Positions 34,951-42,649 of a stretch of DNA of 64,000 nt are shown here, one piece after another. The DNA is from Micromonospora arborensis (GTDB lineage Bacteria > Actinomycetota > Actinomycetes > Mycobacteriales > Micromonosporaceae): NCBI RefSeq assembly GCF_003205615.1, contig NZ_PYBV01000005.1, forward strand, positions 117,452-181,451. The letters are read 5' to 3'. Below the pieces are notes generated by a model. That model searched no databases. It saw only the letters and a program-made list of their open reading frames with translations, and was not told the DNA's origin. The position numbers and the translations under genes are program-made. The stretch's first letter is position 1, and each line of letters begins with the position of its first letter.

Positions 34951-35730
34951 CTACGACGAGATCGCCCGTGCCCACGGGGCGAGGAGACGTTCGAGGCCGG
35001 CCATCAGGTAGAAGAGCAGCGCGCCGATGAGTGCGAGCAGGGTCAGCGCCGCGAACGCGAGTGGAGTGTCGGCGGACTGGCCGGAACTGGCGATCACCGA
35101 GCCGAGCCCGGCATCGGGGTTGATCACCTCGCCGATGGTCGCGCCGATGATGGCCAGCGACGTCGCGACCTTCAGTCCGACGAAGACCTGCGGCAGGGCC
35201 CACGGCAGTCGTACCTTCACGAAGGTCTGCCACCACGAGGCGGAGAGGGACCGGGCGAGTTCGCCGAGTTCGTTCGGGGTCGAGGTCAACCCGGCCATGG
35301 TCGAGACCAGGATCGGAAAGAAGCAGAGCAGCACGACCATCACGACTTTGGTTTCGTAGCCGAACCCGATCCAGACCAGGAGCAGCGGTGCGAGCGCCAC
35401 CTTCGGCACCGCGTTGATTCCGGCGATCATGGGGAGGGACATCCGTTCGACCGTCCGGGACGCGGCGAGCAGGACGGCGAGCAGGAGCCCACCCACGGCC
35501 GCGATCCCGAACCCGATGACGGTCTCCAAAAGAGTGACCATGGTTTGCTCGGCGAGGTAGCCGGGGAGCCGGACGAACGCGTCGACCACGTCCGGGGGCG
35601 CGGGCAGGAAGAACGGCTCGATGTCGAAGGCCCAGGTGGCCAGCCACCAGAGCGCGATCGTCAGCACCGAGCCGAGGGCGGGCAGCCCGACGTGGGGCCA
35701 GCGTTGTGACGGCGGGAGGCGGTCAGTCAC
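34951..35730 (-). CDS. ABC transporter permease (SsuC/TauC-type, NMT1-like system)
   Basis: A 259-residue permease of the nitrate/taurine/pyrimidine-precursor type. GTG at 35730 is preferred, with AGGA 9 nt upstream. It has about six membrane helices and the EAA loop ELARSLSASWWQTFVKVRLP. It is the partner of the binding lipoprotein 35809-36825; its gene follows 78 nt later on the same strand. No ATPase gene follows, which is unusual for this family, where ssuB/tauB normally accompanies the permease. Confidence 0.85.
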   Translation of the reverse strand: MTDRLPPSQRWPHVGLPALGSVLTIALWWLATWAFDIEPFFLPAPPDVVDAFVRLPGYLAEQTMVTLLETVIGFGIAAVGGLLLAVLLAASRTVERMSLPMIAGINAVPKVALAPLLLVWIGFGYETKVVMVVLLCFFPILVSTMAGLTSTPNELGELARSLSASWWQTFVKVRLPWALPQVFVGLKVATSLAIIGATIGEVINPDAGLGSVIASSGQSADTPLAFAALTLLALIGALLFYLMAGLERLLAPWARAISS

Positions 35731-35808
35731 GATGATCTTCCTGAGGTTCGAGAGTGGGCCGCAGGGGTCACGGCCCACGTTCGGTGGCTCCGTGGGTGAC
35801 GCCTTTCG

Positions 35809-36825
35809 TCAGGACCTCTTCACGAACCTCGGGTCGATGACCTCTTCGGGAGTCAGGCCGGGCGGAATCAGGCTGGCGGCCTGCAGGACGGTGATGGTCC
35901 GAGCCACCTGCTTCTCATCCATGAAGCCGATCGGGGCACCACCCGTGGGGCGAACGTGCGGGGACATCGCATCGATCTCACCCTTGCCCGCTGCCACCGA
36001 ATAGCTGGGCTTCGCCTTGTTGAGGATCGCCGCGGCCTCGTCCGGGTGCTCGATGCTGTACTGGAGTCCCTTGAGCACCGCGTTGGTGAATCGCTGCACC
36101 AGGTCGGGGTCCTTCTCGATGAGCGAGGGAGTGGTGATGATCGCGTTGCCGAAGAGGTCCCGCAGATAGTCGCTGTAGGGCAGCACCACGACCTCCTTCT
36201 TGGACGCGGCCTGCAGCGCACCACGGCTGAGCAGGAACGTGCCCAGCGCGTCGACCCTCCGGCTGGCCATGAGTCCGTTGAGCGCCGTGGTTTGGACGCC
36301 CTCGATCTTCACCGTCGTCGGGTCGAACCCGGCCAGCCGGGCGAAGGCCGGGAAGAGCAGTTCGGTCACCGACCCGGCGCCGGTCGCCATCGTCTTGCCC
36401 TGCAGGTCCTTCGGGGTGGTGATGTTGGTGTCCTTGGTCGTCATCACCGAGATCAGCGTCTGCTGGTGTACGGCGGCGATGGCCCGCCAGTCGGTGAACT
36501 CACCCTTACCCGCCTGGATCACGGCACCGGTGAAGTCGAGCGCACCGAACTGGACCTGACCGGACTTGAGGGCCGTCAGGTTCTGCTGGTTGCCGGCGCC
36601 CTCTTTGATGTCGACCTCGATGCCGACCTCGGCGAAGTAGCCCTTCTCCTTCGCCACCCAGGCGAACGCGTCCCGACCCACAGCGCCGAAGGCCGTGATG
36701 TAGGCGACCTTGTCGGTCTCCTTGCCGGTCGGGTCGCCGCTCTTGTCATCGGAACCGCTGCAACCGGTCACGGCAAGGGCCGCCGCCAGCAACGTAACCA
36801 CCAGCGCACGCGAGCGCTTGAACAT
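35809..36825 (-). CDS. ABC transporter substrate-binding lipoprotein (NMT1/THI5-like)
   Basis: A 338-residue lipoprotein with signal peptide and lipobox VTGC (Cys at 21). FGAVGRDAFAWVAKEKGYFA and the VDIKEGAGNQQNLTALKSGQ segment mark the NMT1/THI5-like binding fold, which carries small planar molecules such as pyrimidine precursors, sulfonates or aromatic acids. ATG at 36825 has GGAGG upstream. It is divergent from the three-gene catabolic operon at 37063-39364 and their shared intergenic region contains an inverted repeat over its own -10 box, so the imported compound is likely that operon's substrate. Confidence 0.85.
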   Translation of the reverse strand: MFKRSRALVVTLLAAALAVTGCSGSDDKSGDPTGKETDKVAYITAFGAVGRDAFAWVAKEKGYFAEVGIEVDIKEGAGNQQNLTALKSGQVQFGALDFTGAVIQAGKGEFTDWRAIAAVHQQTLISVMTTKDTNITTPKDLQGKTMATGAGSVTELLFPAFARLAGFDPTTVKIEGVQTTALNGLMASRRVDALGTFLLSRGALQAASKKEVVVLPYSDYLRDLFGNAIITTPSLIEKDPDLVQRFTNAVLKGLQYSIEHPDEAAAILNKAKPSYSVAAGKGEIDAMSPHVRPTGGAPIGFMDEKQVARTITVLQAASLIPPGLTPEEVIDPRFVKRS

Positions 36826-36912
36826 GTGCTGCCTCCAGCTTGAAAGTCTTGGGGACGGCGCTGGCGCAGACCGCTTGAGTCAGGTCTGTCCACATTGCTC
36901 TCGCCGGTGGAT

Positions 36913-36943
36913 GATCATAGATGATGATCGCCTTGGCTGTCAC
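36913..36943 (-). promoter_or_regulatory. ABC-transporter promoter with overlapping operator-like inverted repeat
   Basis: On the minus strand GTGACA (36943-36938) and TATGAT (36919-36914) are 18 nt apart and each match the consensus at five of six positions. GATCAT-AGATG-ATGATC (36913-36929), a perfect 6-bp inverted repeat with a 5-nt centre, covers the -10 box, placing a repressor exactly where it would block RNA polymerase. The form suggests a GntR-type or similar dimer site; no regulator gene is adjacent. Confidence 0.55.
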
Positions 36944-37062
36944 CGCACCGATTCGCGGACTCCTGTTCATGGACCCTGCGAAGCAAGTGTCTCCGCAGCT
37001 ACCGGTAGGTTGACAATGGACAGTCGAGCCGCGGAGCCGCGGAGACTTTTCGAAGGAGCACG

Positions 37063-37998
37063 ATGTCTGATCACCCTGTCCCGTCCGCCCGGGCCCGGGA
37101 CCTGGTCCGCGGTGCCTACGACACGCACGTACACGTGGCCCCCGACGTGATGGCGCGGCGGATCGACGATGTCGATCTGGCGTACCGGTGCGCCGAGGTC
37201 GGGCTCGCCGGCTTCGTCCTCAAGTCCCATTACGTGGCCACGGCCGAGCGGGCGGCGGTCGTCCGCAAAGTGGTCCCCGGCGTCGACGCGCTCGGCGCGA
37301 TCACCCTCAACGGCGCCATGGGCGGCATCAACCCGGTCGCCGTCGAGGTCGCCGCACGGCAGGGCGCGCGGGTCGTCTGGATGCCGACGGTGGACTCCGG
37401 AAACCAGCGGCGCAACACCGCCACCGATCTGCCGGGCGCCACTCCGGCGATGTGGGGGGCGTTCCAAGCCGACCTGCACAGCCAGGGCATCGTGCCGGAG
37501 CCGGTCGAGGTCGTCGATGACGAGGGGCGCGTCCTCGAGCGGGTACGCCAGGTGTTTCGGGTGATCGCCCGGCATGACATCGCACTCGCCACCGGCCACC
37601 TGAGCGGCGCCGAGATCGTCGCCGTGGTCCGGGCCGCCCGTGAAGAGGGGGTACGCCGGATCGTGGTCACCCATCCCGAGTTCACCTCCCAGCGGCTGCC
37701 GGCCGAGCAGCAGCGGGAGCTGGCCGAGGCGGGTGCCCTGTTGGAACGCTGCTTCACCACACCGCACTCGGGCAAGGTCGCCTGGGCGGAGCTGTTCGCG
37801 ACCATCCGGGCGGTCGGCGTGGCGCACTCCGTCCTCTCCAGCGACCTCGGGCAACCCTTCAACCCGCCGGTCGAGGACGGTCTGGCGCTCTTCGCCGACC
37901 GCTTGCTCGACGCCGGTTTCACCGATGAGGAGATCCACGTCATGGCGGTGGTCAACTCGCGTCGTCTGGCGACGCCCAGGGCGACGGTGCCAGCATGA
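37063..37998 (+). CDS. DUF6282 amidohydrolase-like protein
   Basis: A 311-residue TIM-barrel-type protein. GAYDTHVHVAPDV near residue 20 is the metal-binding H-x-H of the amidohydrolase superfamily; further candidate ligands are Lys/His in LKSHYVAT, His in ATGHLSGAE and THPEF, and Asp in LSSDLGQ. I recall this arrangement as DUF6282. ATG at 37063 follows AAGGAG. It is the first gene of an operon in which each stop overlaps the next start, with a GalB-like hydratase and an OMA/CHA-pathway aldolase. A lactonase or hydrolase role comparable to LigI (2-pyrone-4,6-dicarboxylate hydrolase) would fit the context, but this is inference. Confidence 0.75.
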   Translation: MSDHPVPSARARDLVRGAYDTHVHVAPDVMARRIDDVDLAYRCAEVGLAGFVLKSHYVATAERAAVVRKVVPGVDALGAITLNGAMGGINPVAVEVAARQGARVVWMPTVDSGNQRRNTATDLPGATPAMWGAFQADLHSQGIVPEPVEVVDDEGRVLERVRQVFRVIARHDIALATGHLSGAEIVAVVRAAREEGVRRIVVTHPEFTSQRLPAEQQRELAEAGALLERCFTTPHSGKVAWAELFATIRAVGVAHSVLSSDLGQPFNPPVEDGLALFADRLLDAGFTDEEIHVMAVVNSRRLATPRATVPA

Positions 37999-38711
37999 GC
38001 GCGCGGCGGATGCTTGTGGTGGGTGCTCATTCCGCCGACTTCGTCTGGCGGGCCGCCGGGGCGATCGCCAAGCACACCGCGGCGGGTGGCGAAGCCGTCG
38101 TGCTGGCGCTCTCCTACGGGGAACGGGGCGAGTCCGGCGAGCTCTGGAAGGACCCGAACCAGACGGTGGAGAACGTCAAACGGCTGCGGCACGCGGAGGC
38201 GGAGCGTGCCGCCGCCGCGGTCGGTGCCCGTCTGGAGACGTTCGATCTGGGCGACTACCCGTTGCGGATCAGGGACGAGGACGTCGACCGCCTGGCCGCG
38301 CTGATGCGGGAGTACGCGCCGCACGTGGTGCTCACCCACCCGGACCGCGACCCGTTCAACCCGGATCACCCGGTGGCGCACACCATGGTGGCGACCGCCC
38401 GGCAGCTCACCGCGGGAGCTGGGGTGTCCAGCGGCTTCCGGACGGCCCCGCCCTCGGAGTTCCTGGTCTTCGAACCGCACCAGCCCGAGCTGTGCGGGTT
38501 CGTCCCCACCGTCTTCGTCGACATCACCGATGTGATGCTGGCCAAGCAGGAGGCGATGGCGTCGATGGGCGCCCAGGGCTACCTGCGCGAGTACTACACG
38601 CAGCGGGCTGATCAGCGTGGCAACCACGCCCGCCGGGTGACCGGTGACGCCACCATTCGACAGGCCGAGGCGTTCCAACGATTGATCCCGAACGTGGTGG
38701 GGGCACTGTGA
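37995..38711 (+). CDS. PIG-L-family protein, 4-oxalomesaconate-hydratase (GalB)-like
   Basis: A 238-residue zinc-dependent PIG-L-fold protein. In place of the usual AHPDDE motif it has GAHSADFVWRAAGAI, the variant I associate with GalB, the Pseudomonas 4-oxalomesaconate hydratase of gallate catabolism. HPDRDPFNPDHPVAH supplies the remaining metal ligands. Translation starts with an ATGA overlap on the amidohydrolase-like gene and ends in a GTGA overlap with the aldolase gene. The order hydratase then aldolase matches the chemistry OMA to CHA to pyruvate plus oxaloacetate. It could also be an ordinary deacetylase. Confidence 0.78.
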   Translation: MSARRMLVVGAHSADFVWRAAGAIAKHTAAGGEAVVLALSYGERGESGELWKDPNQTVENVKRLRHAEAERAAAAVGARLETFDLGDYPLRIRDEDVDRLAALMREYAPHVVLTHPDRDPFNPDHPVAHTMVATARQLTAGAGVSSGFRTAPPSEFLVFEPHQPELCGFVPTVFVDITDVMLAKQEAMASMGAQGYLREYYTQRADQRGNHARRVTGDATIRQAEAFQRLIPNVVGAL

Positions 38712-39364
38712 GCGAGCTTCGCGACGTGGCGGTCGTCGGGCCGGGCGTGATCGAGACGTTGACCGCCGGCGGGGTGGCGACCGTCTACGAGGCTGCTGGC
38801 CGGCGTGGCCTGCTCGACGTCGACCTTGTCCAGGTCGTTCCGGGCAGCCGGGTCGCCGGTGTGGCCCGGACCGTCCGCTGCGGTCAGGACGACAACCGGG
38901 CCGTGCACGAGGCGATGACGTTGGTCCGCCCCGGCGACGTGCTCGTGCTCACCATGCCCGAGCCCGCCCCGGTCGCCCTGGTCGGTGAGCTGCTGGTCAC
39001 CCAGGCCAAGGTCGCGGGCGCGGCTGGCCTGCTGGTGGACGCGGCGGTGCGCGACGTGGACGAGCTCCGAGAACTCGGGCTGCCGATCTGGGCCCGGTGG
39101 CGCCGGGTACGAGGCGCGACCAAGCGCGAGCGGGGCTCGCTCGATGTCGCGGTCCGGGTGGGTGGGGCGACCGTCAACCCGGGGGACGTGGTGGTGCTCG
39201 ACGCCGACGGTGCCGTGGTCGTGGCGCGGGGGAGTGCGGCCGAGGTGGCCGCCGCGACGCGGAGTCGGATCGAGAAGGAGACCCGGCTGCGGGCCCGGCT
39301 GGATGCCGGTGAGTTCAGCTACGACCTGCACGGGTTGCGGGCGCAGGACGAGGCCGCCGGCTGA
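38708..39364 (+). CDS. RraA-family 4-carboxy-4-hydroxy-2-oxoadipate aldolase/oxaloacetate decarboxylase (GalC/LigK-like)
   Basis: A 218-residue RraA/HMG-aldolase-fold protein. LVDAAVRDVDELRELGLPIWAR carries the Arg-Asp pair that binds the metal-pyruvate complex, and VAGVARTV and VRPGDVLVLT are the other conserved elements. Length and pattern fit the HMG/CHA aldolases of gallate and protocatechuate 4,5-cleavage. GTG at 38708 overlaps the preceding stop. It would cleave CHA to pyruvate and oxaloacetate. RraA proper (RNase E inhibitor) is an alternative name for the fold but unlikely in this context. Confidence 0.8.
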   Translation: MSELRDVAVVGPGVIETLTAGGVATVYEAAGRRGLLDVDLVQVVPGSRVAGVARTVRCGQDDNRAVHEAMTLVRPGDVLVLTMPEPAPVALVGELLVTQAKVAGAAGLLVDAAVRDVDELRELGLPIWARWRRVRGATKRERGSLDVAVRVGGATVNPGDVVVLDADGAVVVARGSAAEVAAATRSRIEKETRLRARLDAGEFSYDLHGLRAQDEAAG

Positions 39365-39490
39365 GCAGGAGTCGCCGATCCGCAGCAGAGCTATCCCTCT
39401 GGATGGAGGAGCAGTTCGGCGATCTCCTGTACCCGTTTCACCAGGATGCCGTTGTGCTGTTCCACTGACAGCTGGCTGGCAGGAGCGGCT

Positions 39491-39958
39491 CTACGCCTCG
39501 GAGGCCCAGCTGAGCCACTCGGGATCGTGACCCCACCCGTTGCGTTCGTAGAAGGGCACCGCCCGGGTGCTGGAGTGCACCGTCACGTGCTCCAACTCCA
39601 GGCGGCGGGCCTCGTCCAGCACGGCCGACATCAGCAGCGCGCCGACCCGGCGGTCGCGCAGCTCGGGGACGACGAAGACGGACTGCACGTCGCCGCCGCG
39701 CCGGGCGTACTTGTTCGCGGTGGGCACCCGGTCGAGCACGGCCAGCCAGGCCATCCCGACCACCTCGCCGGCGGCCTCGGCCACGAATGCCCGGTGCTCG
39801 GGGTGGCCGCGCATCCAGTCGCCGAGCGTCGAGACGAACTCGTCCAGGTTGTCGCCCTGGTAGCCGCGCTCCTGGATGGCCCGTCGCCAGCGCAGCCCGG
39901 CCAGGGCGGGCGCATCCGCGTCGGAGGCCCGGCGCACTGTCACCTCGGCATCGATCAC
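39491..39958 (-). CDS. GNAT-family N-acetyltransferase, probably leaderless
   Basis: A 155-residue acetyltransferase with the classical fold: VTVRRASDADAPALAGLRWR, then VQSVFVVPELRDRRVGALLM (acetyl-CoA loop) and HSSTRAVPFYERNGW. Start choice: GTG at 39958 lies 6 nt after TATGAT (39970-39965), so transcription would begin at the start codon, a leaderless message. Longer starts at 40003 or 40009 would include the -10 box. The acceptor substrate is unknown. Confidence 0.8.
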   Translation of the reverse strand: MIDAEVTVRRASDADAPALAGLRWRRAIQERGYQGDNLDEFVSTLGDWMRGHPEHRAFVAEAAGEVVGMAWLAVLDRVPTANKYARRGGDVQSVFVVPELRDRRVGALLMSAVLDEARRLELEHVTVHSSTRAVPFYERNGWGHDPEWLSWASEA

Positions 39959-39964
39959 GCGATG

Positions 39965-39970
39965 ATCATA
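39965..39970 (-). promoter_or_regulatory. -10 box TATGAT for leaderless acetyltransferase mRNA
   Basis: TATGAT matches the -10 consensus at five of six positions. The GTG start codon begins seven bases downstream, at the expected transcription start. A possible -35 (TTGGCA) lies 15 nt upstream, somewhat short. No ribosome site is present, consistent with a leaderless transcript. Confidence 0.5.
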
Positions 39971-40134
39971 AAACGGCCCGTATTCTGCCAAGGCCGCGCC
40001 CATTCTCAATCGAGGCTACCGCGGCTAGATGGGCAGAACCGGCCGCCGTTTTACGACAAACCTCCCCGGGCCGGTCCCCTATGTGGGCAGGATGAGATGG
40101 ATTCGGCCAGCGACACGGTGAGCGGGGGTCGGCC

Positions 40135-40341
40135 GTGAACGACGGATTGGTGACCAGGCGAAGCGCCCACGATGTCGGAGAGACAGTCTCTGTGCTGCGG
40201 GCTGAGGCGGAGCGCGTGGGTGCTGCGGTGGCGGCGGTGGTCGATCATGCGGCGGCCGCTCGCAGGGCCGGCCTGAGCATGCCCGACACGCAGGTCATCA
40301 TCTTCGGCAACCCGCAGGGCCCGAATCCTGCGTTGGCATAA
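40135..40341 (+). pseudogene. Truncated DUF302-domain gene
   Basis: The 68-residue frame from GTG 40135 reads DVGETVSVLRAEAERVGAAV, then VVDHAAAARRAGLSMPDTQV and IIFGNPQGPNPALA. The VxDHAAxAxxxGLxxxxTxVxIFGNP pattern is DUF302, but the domain should continue for about 45 more residues after FGNP. It stops just before the conserved GTPLM region. It is either a 3'-truncated relic or an unusually short form. Confidence 0.6.
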
Positions 40342-40639
40342 GGGCGAACGCCACTCTATGGTGGGGTGCATGCCGCCGGTGACTTTCTGTTCGCCTGCCG
40401 TCACCGAGGTGGCGGCACCCGGTGCTGTCCGGGTGGCGACGGCGGCACGCCTGATGGCCGGGATGCGGGTGGCGGTTGTTTGCGGGCCGTGGCCCGCGTC
40501 CACGCACAGGCTGTCGAGCCCGGCGCGGAGCAGCCGAGGCCCACCGGCGGAGTCGTTGCATCTCAGGACGACCGCCAGGGCGAAGCTATTTGAGCTTCGG
40601 CCCTTTTTCTTTTTCACACCCCTTTTTGAGAGGTAAGCC
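40342..40639. other. Leader/intergenic region upstream of the TraR/DksA-type gene
   Basis: About 300 bases without a convincing gene; the open frame from 40358 runs through the terminator and lacks protein-like composition. The notable element is the U-tract terminator at 40578-40614, followed by the ribosome site AGAGGT and the ATG at 40640. A short untranslated RNA or an attenuated leader could be produced here. Confidence 0.45.
40578..40614 (+). terminator. Canonical intrinsic terminator with U-tract, in the leader of the DksA-like gene
   Basis: GGGC-GAAGCT (40578-40587) pairs with AGCTTC-GCCC (40593-40603, one bulged G) across a 5-nt loop, followed by TTTTTCTTTTT. U-tract terminators are uncommon in such GC-rich genomes. 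It ends 25 bases before the ATG of the zinc-finger gene and points in the same direction, so it either ends a separate small transcript or attenuates that gene. Confidence 0.75.
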
Positions 40640-40969
40640 ATGAGCCTCGATCATCGAGTTGTCGACCAGGGTTGGTTGGCCGATCTGCGCGCGTCCCTGG
40701 CGGACGATTTCGCCACACAGACGGCTCGGTTGCGGGAATTGACCGAGCTCAACGCGGACACCGGCGACCCCGGCGAGGCCCACAACCAGGCCGCGCTGCT
40801 GGTGGCCACCCGCCGCAACATCGAGCAGATCACCGGTGCGCTGAGCCGGATCAGCGACGGCACCTACGGTGCCTGCGAGAAGTGCCGGCAGAGCATCCCG
40901 GCCGAGCGGCTGGAGGCTCTCCCGCATGCGCGCTTCTGCGTGCCGTGCCAGGAGAAGCACAACAGGTGA
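40640..40969 (+). CDS. TraR/DksA-type C4 zinc-finger protein
   Basis: A 109-residue protein with an N-terminal coiled coil (about 10-70; EAHNQAALLVATRRNIEQI) and a C-terminal zinc finger CEKC-x17-CVPC (about 82-104). DksA/TraR proteins enter the RNA polymerase secondary channel and alter promoter responses, especially under starvation; short actinobacterial forms are less studied. The acidic tip residues of E. coli DksA are not clearly present, so activity at RNA polymerase is uncertain. AGAGGT precedes ATG 40640. A terminator follows the gene. Confidence 0.88.
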   Translation: MSLDHRVVDQGWLADLRASLADDFATQTARLRELTELNADTGDPGEAHNQAALLVATRRNIEQITGALSRISDGTYGACEKCRQSIPAERLEALPHARFCVPCQEKHNR

Positions 40970-40976
40970 CGGCCCA

Positions 40977-41009
40977 GGTGGCTGCCGTGTCAGCGGCGCG
41001 GCAGCCACC
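40977..41009 (+). terminator. Terminator hairpin after the TraR/DksA-type gene
   Basis: GGTGGCTGCCG (40977-40987) pairs perfectly with CGGCAGCCACC (40999-41009) across an 11-nt loop. It starts 7 nt past the stop. Confidence 0.75.
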
Positions 41010-41217
41010 CGGCGTCTCGTCACGTCCAGCATGTCCAGCGCGCCCGGCGAGGGCCACGCCCTTCGGACCGGGCTTCACACCGCGGGCCTGACGGTGGCGT
41101 GGCGGCACGGATATCGGAGGCATCCCCTTCGGAACACGTTTGCTGCCCGCCGCTCTCGAAAAACATACGACAGCCAGCGAAGACAGCCCTCCGGGCGTCT
41201 GGCGTAGAGTCGCCGGC

Positions 41218-41652
41218 GTGCTGCGGCGGTGGACTTTGGCGATCCTGATGACGGTGTGCGGTGTGCTGGTGGCGGTGTCGCAACTGACCGACGGTCTGCC
41301 CGTCGTCGGTGGCGTCGAGTTGCTGATCTTCTTGGTGCTGGCGCTGCTGCTGTCGCCGTGGGCCTTCCCCCGCTCGGTCAACGCCGCCGAAGCGCAGCGG
41401 GCCAGCGTGGCGGACGGCCGACCGATCGTGTACTGGCGCCCTGGTTGTCGGTACTGCCTCCAACTCCGGTTCTCCCTTGGCCGGCTCGCCCGGCGGGCGC
41501 ACTGGGTGGACATCTGGCACGACCCGGCGGGTGCTGCCGCCGTCCGGTCGGTAGCCGGCGGCAACGAGACGGTGCCCACCGTCGTGCTCGCCGGTCAGGC
41601 CGTCGTGAACCCCGATCGGGCCTGGTTTCGCGAGCAGCTCCGCTCGTCCTGA
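41218..41652 (+). CDS. Membrane-anchored glutaredoxin/mycoredoxin-like protein
   Basis: A 144-residue protein. GTG at 41218 (VLRRWTLAIL) is preferred because the family begins here; an upstream TTG would add 26 non-family residues. Two membrane helices (about 5-22 and 31-48) precede a thioredoxin-fold glutaredoxin domain with YWRPGCRYCLQLR (CxxC active site) and VPTVVLAG, with the conserved cis-Pro after Val. It probably reduces mycothiol-mixed disulfides or protein disulfides at the membrane. Confidence 0.8.
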   Translation: MLRRWTLAILMTVCGVLVAVSQLTDGLPVVGGVELLIFLVLALLLSPWAFPRSVNAAEAQRASVADGRPIVYWRPGCRYCLQLRFSLGRLARRAHWVDIWHDPAGAAAVRSVAGGNETVPTVVLAGQAVVNPDRAWFREQLRSS

Positions 41653-41675
41653 GCACCCGTCGCTGCCCAGGCGGG

Positions 41676-42200
41676 CTACTGCGGGCCCGAGGGTTCGCGG
41701 TGAACCCGGCTGAGGGTCTCGCGACTGTCGTGCGTCAGGAAGCTGGTCGCCGTCCGACGGACGTCGTCCGGGTTCTCCACCCACACGGCCAACGTGCGGC
41801 GGTGGCGGGCGCGTACCAAATGGTGCAGCACCAGCAGGGGAACCACGCCGACCGGGTACCAGGCCAGGTCGACGGGGTCGAACTGCACACCCAGCGCCAG
41901 CCTCGCGGCCACGCTCCACGCCGACAGTTCGGCCGGCACACCGGTCAGCTGCGTGAGCTCCACTATCCAGCAGAAGGCGGTGGCGACGGCCCCGGCTGGC
42001 AGCGGTGCCGTTCGCGGCCACAGGAACAGCACCGCGGCCCAGACCATCGACGCGTACAGCGCGGTGCCCGAGTATTGCCGCAGCGCACCGTCGTCGACGG
42101 CGCGGATCAGCAGCGCGAGGCCGAGGAACAGCAGCGCGGCCACCGGCATGAGCAGCCGCACCGTACGGGCCGTGATCGGCATTCGCGCGATGGTGGTCAC
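41676..42200 (-). CDS. DUF2809-family membrane protein
   Basis: A 174-residue protein with four to five membrane helices. LLIRAVDDGALRQYSGTALY, ASMVWAAVLFLW and WIVELTQL followed by VDLAWYPVGV fit DUF2809, a family of unknown function. GTG at 42200 or ATG at 42182 could be the start; neither has a strong ribosome site. It is a single gene, convergent with the glutaredoxin-like gene. Confidence 0.72.
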   Translation of the reverse strand: MTTIARMPITARTVRLLMPVAALLFLGLALLIRAVDDGALRQYSGTALYASMVWAAVLFLWPRTAPLPAGAVATAFCWIVELTQLTGVPAELSAWSVAARLALGVQFDPVDLAWYPVGVVPLLVLHHLVRARHRRTLAVWVENPDDVRRTATSFLTHDSRETLSRVHREPSGPQ

Positions 42201-42444
42201 CGCAACAAGGTACGTGGGGAGGGGCTCAGGAGGTCTTACCGGCGCGGCGCGCATTTCCGGCTGGAACTCGAGTATCTGGTCATGACCGCCACGCCAGGGT
42301 CAGCCACCCCAAGTGGGAGAACGGCAGCTCGTTAACGGGATCCGGTGGTGGATCCGGGTCGGGTCTCCATGGCGTGACGTGCCTGCCGGGTACGGACGGA
42401 GTCGGCGTGTCACCTCGCTGGGCGGCGGATGTGGCAATGAGCGG

Positions 42445-42480
42445 TATGACTCGCAGGTATAAATATTCACCTGAGTCATA
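42445..42480. repeat. AT-rich inverted repeat with TATGACTC arms
   Basis: TATGACTC (42445-42452) and GAGTCATA (42473-42480) are perfect 8-bp inverted arms. Inside, AGGT (42455-42458) pairs with ACCT (42469-42472) after a 2-nt bulge, around the AT-rich centre ATAAATATTC. The base composition is strikingly unlike the surroundings. It could be an operator, a replication or recombination site, or the hairpin of a small RNA. Confidence 0.55.
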
Positions 42481-42617
42481 ACGCTGCTCGGGGTGTCCGC
42501 TCCCACCGCGTCCTGGGCCGCCGAGACCCCTCGTCCGCGCGGCGAACCTGGACTTCGTCTCACCCCGGATCCGGTACCGCAGGAGCGCGCCTGCCGAGTA
42601 GAGCTGCGCGCAGCCAG

Positions 42618-42649
42618 GCCCCGCTCGCCTTCTGATCGGCGAGCGGGGC
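42618..42649 (-). terminator. Terminator of the NAD(P)-binding oxidoreductase gene
   Basis: GCCCCGCTCGCC (42618-42629) pairs perfectly with GGCGAGCGGGGC (42638-42649) across an 8-nt loop, 45 nt beyond the stop at 42694. Confidence 0.75.

Noticed and set aside
40358..40636. Small open frame upstream of the DksA-like gene
   Set aside because: It runs straight through the U-tract terminator (producing a Phe run) and lacks a ribosome site.
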